64,000 nucleotides of DNA from UBA2334 sp049653005 (GTDB lineage: Bacteria > Pseudomonadota > Gammaproteobacteria > Burkholderiales > Burkholderiaceae_C). A program made the translations under genes and the position numbers. Under the pieces are notes generated by a model. The model was not told the DNA's origin, did not search any database, and saw only the letters and a program-made list of their open reading frames with translations. Each line of letters begins with the position of its first letter. The stretch's first letter is position 1. The stretch lies in the NCBI GenBank assembly GCA_049653005.1, contig JBASFL010000095.1:1-64000 (forward strand). Reading direction: 5' to 3'. Below, piece by piece: positions 59,437-64,000 of this stretch.

Positions 59437-60525
59437 ATGTTGAAACGACTCATTTCCAACGACCTGCCGCGCAGCCGTGTGCTGGCGGTGCTGCTGCTGG
59501 GCCTGCTGGTGGCACTGGCGTTTGCGCCGTTCATATTTCCCGGCGTCAAGGCGCTGAACGTGGCGGCCAAGGTGCTGATTTTTCTGGTGCTGGTGGCCAG
59601 TTTTGACCTGCTGCTGGGCTACACCGGCATCGTCAGTTTTGCGCACACCATGTTTTTTGGCATTGGCGCTTACGGCGTGGCCATTGCCTCCAACCACCTG
59701 GGGCCCACCTGGGGGGCGCTGGCGGTGGGCGTGTTGGGCGCGCTGGGGCTGACACTGGTGCTGTCGCTGGCGGTGGGGCTGTTTTCGCTGCGGGTGCGTG
59801 CCATCTTTTTCGCCATGATCACGCTGGCGGTGGCGTCGGCCTTTCAAACGCTGGCCTCGCAGCTGTCTGAGGTGACGGGCGGTGAAGACGGCCTGAGCTT
59901 CAAGCTGCCCGCCGTGCTGTCGCCCAGTTTCGAGCTGTTTGAAGACCCCATTCTGGGCGTGATGGTGGACGGCAAACTCATCACCTACTACCTGCTGTTT
60001 GCCGTGGCGCTGTGCCTGCTGCTGGCGCTGCTGCGCATCGTCAACTCGCCGTTCGGGCGGGTGCTGCAGGCCATTCGCGAGAACGAGTTCCGCGCCGAAG
60101 CCATTGGCTACAAGGTGGTGGTGTACCGCACGCTGTCCAGCGTGATGTCGGCGCTGTTTGCCTGCCTGGCCGGGGCCATGCTGGCCATTTGGCTGCGCTA
60201 CAACGGGCCAGACACCTCGCTCAGCTTCGAAATCATGATGGACGTGCTGCTGATTGTGGTCATTGGCGGCATGGGCACGGTGTATGGCGCGGCCATTGGC
60301 TCGGCGCTGTTCCTGGTGGCGCAAAGCTATTTGCAAGATGTGCTGCGCTGGGGCAGCGAGGCCACCACCAGCGTGCCCACCCTGTCGGCCCTGCTGTCGC
60401 CCGACCGGTGGCTGCTGTGGCTGGGTGTGTTGTTTGTGCTCTCGGTGTACTACTTTCCCACCGGGGTGGTGGGGCGGCTGCGGGCGCGTGCGGCGCTGGG
60501 CAAAACCCAAGGACCTCGCTCATGA
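59437..60525 (+). CDS. ABC transporter permease, LivM type
   Basis: A 362-residue inner-membrane permease. DLLLGYTGIVSFAHTMFFGI is the LivM signature near 50-70; ATPase-contact GRVLQAIRENEFRAEAIGYK is near 210. About ten spans. ATG 59437 (MLKRLISNDLPRSR) is chosen over an upstream frame through the repeat. The stop overlaps the hydrolase start (ATGA). Confidence 0.9.
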   Translation: MLKRLISNDLPRSRVLAVLLLGLLVALAFAPFIFPGVKALNVAAKVLIFLVLVASFDLLLGYTGIVSFAHTMFFGIGAYGVAIASNHLGPTWGALAVGVLGALGLTLVLSLAVGLFSLRVRAIFFAMITLAVASAFQTLASQLSEVTGGEDGLSFKLPAVLSPSFELFEDPILGVMVDGKLITYYLLFAVALCLLLALLRIVNSPFGRVLQAIRENEFRAEAIGYKVVVYRTLSSVMSALFACLAGAMLAIWLRYNGPDTSLSFEIMMDVLLIVVIGGMGTVYGAAIGSALFLVAQSYLQDVLRWGSEATTSVPTLSALLSPDRWLLWLGVLFVLSVYYFPTGVVGRLRARAALGKTQGPRS

Positions 60526-61430
60526 ACCCCTTGTCACACGCCATGTCTGCGGGCGGTGGCGCCCAGTCCCGCTACCTGCGCTGCGCCGGGCGCGAGCTTC
60601 ACTTCATGGACTGGGGCGACCCCCATGCGCCTGCCGTGGTGGCCTGGCACGGCCTGGCCCGCACCGGGCGCGACATGGACGAACTGGCCCGCCACCTGGT
60701 GGGCCAGGGGTACCGCGTGCTGTGCCCCGACACCGTGGGGCGTGGCCTGAGCCAGTGGAGCCCCGACCCGGCCACCGAGTACCAGCTGTCGTTTTACGCC
60801 GCACAGGCGCGCGACCTGCTTGACCAGCTGGGGCTGACCACCGTGCACTGGGTGGGCACCTCCATGGGCGGGGCCATTGGCACGCTGTGTGCCGGCGGCC
60901 TGGCCGAGCCCACGCTGGCAGGGCGCATCACAAGCCTGGTGCTGAACGACAACGCACCGCAGCTGGCACAGGCGGCCATTGAGCGCATCAAGTCTTACGC
61001 GGGCCAACCCCCGGCGTTTGACACGGTGCTGGAGCTGGAGGCTTTTTTCAGGCAGGTGTACAAGCCCTACGGCTGGCTGAGCGATGCGCAGTGGAAGGTG
61101 CTGACCGAAAGCTCGGTGCGCCGCCTGCCCGATGGCCGCGTGACCCCGCACTACGACCCGGCCATGGTGCAGCAGTTTGTGCACCACCCCGACGACTATT
61201 TGGTTTGGCACCACTACGACGCCATCACCTGCCCGGTGCTGTGCCTGCGCGGGGCCGAGTCAGACCTGGTGCTGCCCGAAGCGGTGGCCGAGATGCGCAG
61301 CCGCGGCCCCGGCAGGGCAGGGCGTTTGACGGTGGTGGAGGTGCCCGGCTGCGGCCACGCCCCGGCGCTGAACGTGGACAGTCACTTCAAGTGGGTGACG
61401 GACTTTTTGCGGACCGCCGAATCCGTGTGA
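60522..61430 (+). CDS. Alpha/beta hydrolase at the end of the importer operon
   Basis: A 302-residue cytoplasmic hydrolase. HGLARTGRDMDEL (oxyanion region), nucleophile elbow GTSMGG near 118-123, the acid Asp in RGAESDLVLP and catalytic His in PGCGHAPAL form a complete triad. The overlap with the permease gene suggests it acts on the imported compound, for example cleaving an ester or amide; the substrate is unknown. No signal peptide. Confidence 0.88.
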   Translation: MNPLSHAMSAGGGAQSRYLRCAGRELHFMDWGDPHAPAVVAWHGLARTGRDMDELARHLVGQGYRVLCPDTVGRGLSQWSPDPATEYQLSFYAAQARDLLDQLGLTTVHWVGTSMGGAIGTLCAGGLAEPTLAGRITSLVLNDNAPQLAQAAIERIKSYAGQPPAFDTVLELEAFFRQVYKPYGWLSDAQWKVLTESSVRRLPDGRVTPHYDPAMVQQFVHHPDDYLVWHHYDAITCPVLCLRGAESDLVLPEAVAEMRSRGPGRAGRLTVVEVPGCGHAPALNVDSHFKWVTDFLRTAESV

Positions 61431-61451
61431 TCACCGTTTTGGGTTCAAAAC

Positions 61452-61539
61452 AAGGCCTGGCGCTTGCTGGTATTGAACAGTTTGCTATAAATTAAAAAAT
61501 AATAGCAAACTTGTGAATACAGGCAAGCGCTGGGGCCTT
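61452..61539. repeat. Complete inverted-repeat copy of the dispersed element, bidirectional terminator
   Basis: Left arm 61452-61488 (AAGGCCTGGCGCTTGCTGGT, then ATTGAACAGTTTGCTAT) and right arm 61502-61539 (ATAGCAAACTTGTGAATACA, then GGCAAGCGCTGGGGCCTT) are imperfect reverse complements over about 37 bases with a 13-base AT-rich loop. It lies between convergent genes, touches the hemH stop and is the reference copy for the family. Confidence 0.8.
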
Positions 61540-62630
61540 TAATCTTTCGCGCCCAGTGCCGATGCGGCTTGCCTGCTTTGCGCCAGGGCCGTCGCATCGG
61601 GCACGGTCTGGGTGGGCCAGCCGCCCAAGTGCTGGGTGGTGATGGCGGTGAGCGCGCGCACCCAGCCCAGGTCGTCGTTCAGGCAGGGGATGTAGTTGAA
61701 CTCGGTGCCGCCTGCGTGCAAAAATGCCTCGCGGGCCTCCATGTTGATTTCTTCCAGCGTCTCCAGGCAGTCGCCGGTGAAGCCGGGGCACATCACGTCC
61801 ACCTTCTTGGTGCCCGCCTGCGCCATGGCCACCAGTGTGGGCTCGGTGTAGGGCTCCAGCCATTTGGCTTTGCCAAAGCGCGACTGGAAGGTGATGGTGT
61901 ACTGGTGCTTGCCCAAGTCCAATGCCTCGGCCAGCAGGCGACCGGTTTTGTGGCACTCGCAGTGGTAGGGGTCGCCCAGGTGCAGCGTGCGCTCGGGCAC
62001 GCCGTGAAAGCTCATCACCAGCTGGTCGGGCTGGCCGTTGGCCTGCCAGTGTTTGCGCACGGTGGCGGCCAGGGCGTTGATGTAGCCAGGGTCGTCGTGA
62101 AAGTGGTTCACAAAACGCAGCTCGGGCACATAGCGGGTGCGGCTGGCCCAGCCGTAAATGGCGTCAAACAGTGCGGCGGTGGTGGTGCCGCTGTACTGTG
62201 GGTAGGCGGGCAGGATGAGGATGCGGGTGAAGCCTTCGGCCTTGAGCTTGTTCAGCTCTTGCGCCACGCCGGGGTTGCCGTAGGTCATGGCCACGCGCAC
62301 GTCGACGTGGTGGCCTTGCTCGCCCAAAAAGCCTTTCAGCAGCTTGGCCTGCTTTTGCGTCCACACCATCAGCGGCGAGCCCTCGGGCGTCCACACACTG
62401 GCGTACTTGGCGGCCGATTTGGCCGGGCGGGTGCGCAAAATGATGCCGTGAAGAATCAGCCACCAAATGGGTTTGGGGATTTCCACCACCCGGCTGTCGC
62501 CCAAAAACTGCCCCAAATAGCGGCGCAGGGCGGGAGCGGTGGGTTCGTCGGGGGTGCCCAGGTTGCAGTACAAAACGGCCGTTTTGGGGGCCTGGCCGTG
62601 GGTGAAGCGGGGTTCGGGGGTGAATGCCAT
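61539..62630 (-). CDS. hemH: Ferrochelatase
   Basis: A 363-residue enzyme inserting ferrous iron into protoporphyrin IX, the last step of heme b synthesis, needed for the many c-type cytochromes here. YCNLGTPDEPTAPALRRYLG starts the family, the metal-site His is in MSFHGVPERTL, with YPQYSGTTTAA, FQSRFGKAKWLEPYT and MCPGFTGDCLETLEEI near the end. The ATG at 62630 is chosen because the longer frame runs through the divergent gene. Eighteen bases separate it from that gene. Confidence 0.94.
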   Translation of the reverse strand: MAFTPEPRFTHGQAPKTAVLYCNLGTPDEPTAPALRRYLGQFLGDSRVVEIPKPIWWLILHGIILRTRPAKSAAKYASVWTPEGSPLMVWTQKQAKLLKGFLGEQGHHVDVRVAMTYGNPGVAQELNKLKAEGFTRILILPAYPQYSGTTTAALFDAIYGWASRTRYVPELRFVNHFHDDPGYINALAATVRKHWQANGQPDQLVMSFHGVPERTLHLGDPYHCECHKTGRLLAEALDLGKHQYTITFQSRFGKAKWLEPYTEPTLVAMAQAGTKKVDVMCPGFTGDCLETLEEINMEAREAFLHAGGTEFNYIPCLNDDLGWVRALTAITTQHLGGWPTQTVPDATALAQSRQAASALGAKD

Positions 62631-62648
62631 GCGGTATTCTCCCCGACC

Positions 62649-63341
62649 ATGCTCGACCCCACCCGCGTGCGCGCCATATCCCTGGACCTTGACGACACTT
62701 TGTGGCCCATCTGGCCCACCATTGAGCGGGCCGAGCGGGCGCTCGCCGCCTGGCTGGGGCAACAAGCGCCCCTGACCGCCGCCTTGTTTGCCAACCCCCA
62801 AGCCCGGCAGTCGTTGCGCGAGCACGTGGTGCAAACCCGGCCCGAATTGGGGCACGACCTCAGTGCCATCCGCCGAGAGGCTATCCGCTTGGCCCTCTAC
62901 CGCGCGGGCGAAAACCCCTTGTTGGCCGATGCCGCTTTCGAGGTGTTTTTTGCCGAGCGCCACAACGTGGATTTGTTTGCCGACGCCTTGCCCGCTTTGC
63001 AGTGGCTGGCCCAGCGCTACCCCGTGGTGGCCTTGTCCAACGGCAATGCCGACGTGGGCCGTGTGGGGCTGGGCGAGTGGTTCACCGCCAGCGTGAGTGC
63101 TGCCACGTTTGGCGTGGGCAAACCCGCCGTGGGCATTTTTCACGCCGCAGCGCAAGCGGCAGGGGTGGCGGCGGAAGACGTGCTTCACGTGGGCGACGAC
63201 GCGCACCTGGACGTGCTGGGTGCGTTGAGCGCCGGCATGCAAACCGTGTGGGTCAACCGCGATGCCCAAGCCTGGGCCCACGCCCCCCAGCCCCACTGCA
63301 CGGTGATGCAGCTCACCGAGTTGTGCGATTTGCTGGCCTGA
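62649..63341 (+). CDS. HAD-superfamily hydrolase
   Basis: A 230-residue HAD-IA phosphatase. SLDLDDTLWPIWPTIERAE is motif I, ALSNGNAD motif II, GVGKPAVGIFHAA motif III (Lys) and HVGDDAHLDVLGA motif IV. Substrate unknown. A -10-like TATTCT lies eight bases before the ATG, suggesting a leaderless mRNA. The next gene begins 34 bases later. Confidence 0.87.
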   Translation: MLDPTRVRAISLDLDDTLWPIWPTIERAERALAAWLGQQAPLTAALFANPQARQSLREHVVQTRPELGHDLSAIRREAIRLALYRAGENPLLADAAFEVFFAERHNVDLFADALPALQWLAQRYPVVALSNGNADVGRVGLGEWFTASVSAATFGVGKPAVGIFHAAAQAAGVAAEDVLHVGDDAHLDVLGALSAGMQTVWVNRDAQAWAHAPQPHCTVMQLTELCDLLA

Positions 63342-63375
63342 TTTCTGCTCGAAACCCCCTCAGGAGACTGTTTTC

Positions 63376-64000
63376 ATGGCCTTGACGATTTACGGCATTG
63401 CGGCCTCGCGCGCGGTGCGCCCCTTGTGGGTGGCCAAGGAGTTGGGCCTGGCGTTCGAACACGTGCACACCGCTTACCTGGGGGGCGGGGCGCGCACGCC
63501 CGAGATGCTGGCGCTCAACCCCAACGGCCACATTCCCGTGTTGGTCGATGCCCGGTCCGAAGGCGACGTGGTGGTGTGGGAAAGCATGGCCTGCGCCCTG
63601 TACCTGGCCCGCGTGCACGGCAAGGCAGACGGTGAATCCATTGCCCCGGCCACCCCCGCCGAAGAAGGCGAAGCCCTGCGCTGGGCGTTCTGGGCGGTCA
63701 CCGAACTGGAAAAGGACGCGCTCACCGTGCTGATGCACCTGCTGGCCATGCCCCCCGACCAGCGCAAGCCCGAGTTGGCCGCTGCCGCCGAGAAGCGTTT
63801 GATTGGCCCCTTGGCCGTGCTGGAGCAGCACTTGGCCGCACAACGCGCCAAAGGCCAGGCCCACCTGGCCGCCGACCGCTTCACCGTGGCCGACGTGTGT
63901 GTGGCCTCGGTGGTGGGCTGGTGCAAACCCGCCAAACCATTGATGGCGCAGTTCCCCGCGGTGAGCAGCTGGCTGGATGCCTGCATGGCCCGGCCCGCGC
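63376..64000 (+). CDS. Glutathione S-transferase family protein, cut by the window end
   Basis: The first 208 residues of a GST-fold protein. The N-terminal thioredoxin-like domain has SRAVRPLWVAKELGL, LNPNGHIPVLVD (cis-Pro) and WESMACALYLAR (glutathione-binding Glu-Ser). The C-terminal helical domain includes LAADRFTVADVCVASV. AGGAGACTGTTTTC precedes ATG 63376. The end lies beyond base 64000. Confidence 0.88.
   Translation, partial: MALTIYGIAASRAVRPLWVAKELGLAFEHVHTAYLGGGARTPEMLALNPNGHIPVLVDARSEGDVVVWESMACALYLARVHGKADGESIAPATPAEEGEALRWAFWAVTELEKDALTVLMHLLAMPPDQRKPELAAAAEKRLIGPLAVLEQHLAAQRAKGQAHLAADRFTVADVCVASVVGWCKPAKPLMAQFPAVSSWLDACMARPA

Noticed and set aside
61569..62648. Long plus-strand frame opposite hemH, continuous with the HAD gene
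   Set aside because: The part opposite hemH is Val/Gly/His-rich noise; the HAD protein starts at its own ATG at 62649.

Overview
The window reads as the chromosome of a GC-rich betaproteobacterium of order Burkholderiales, most likely a Comamonadaceae-type facultative chemolithoautotroph. This rests on a form IA RuBisCO operon, a second large Calvin-cycle (cbb) operon, a complete sox thiosulfate-oxidation operon, flavocytochrome c sulfide dehydrogenase, and dispersed intergenic repeats of a kind I associate with Comamonadaceae. Coding density is high. I saw no rRNA, tRNA, CRISPR array or intact insertion sequence.

Layout. 1-6.7 kb: purine uptake and salvage, with two BMP-family solute-binding proteins (the first cut by a breakpoint near base 120), an adenine deaminase-type enzyme, guanine deaminase and dCTP deaminase. 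6.7-12.4 kb: a PAS-GGDEF-EAL protein, RhlE helicase, ApaH and a CNNM/CorC-like membrane protein. 12.4-18.9 kb: divergent cbbR and cbbLSQO with a small orphan gene. 19-29.7 kb: two bufferin-type (DUF692/DUF2063) copper-peptide loci around an ECF sigma factor (SigF type), its NrsF anti-sigma factor and a DoxX-like protein. 29.7-32.4 kb: SlyX, an FHA-EAL protein and AmtB. 32.5-43.5 kb: a second cbbR divergent from cbbYEFPTZGKA. 43.7-53.2 kb: sulfide and thiosulfate oxidation (cytochromes c, fccB, an ArsR-type regulator, soxCDYZAXB). 53.4-61.4 kb: a HAD hydrolase, a sigma-54 activator with its likely sites and promoter, a five-gene branched-chain-type ABC importer and an alpha/beta hydrolase. 61.5-64 kb: ferrochelatase, a HAD protein and a glutathione S-transferase cut by the window end.

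The genes fit one lifestyle: electrons from sulfide and thiosulfate (Fcc, Sox) would drive CO2 fixation through the two cbb operons, each with its own CbbR. The most notable region is 19-29.7 kb. Four promoter-like sites sharing GTAACC or GTAACG, exactly 16 bases, then CGAA lie upstream of sigF-nrsF, bufA1, doxX and bufA2. They tie two bufferin loci of different architecture into one predicted autoregulated stress regulon. One locus encodes BufB and BufC separately, with an unusual thioredoxin-like gene and a chemoreceptor gene in line. The other fuses BufB and BufC into one 555-residue protein. All functions are read from sequence motifs without database searches.
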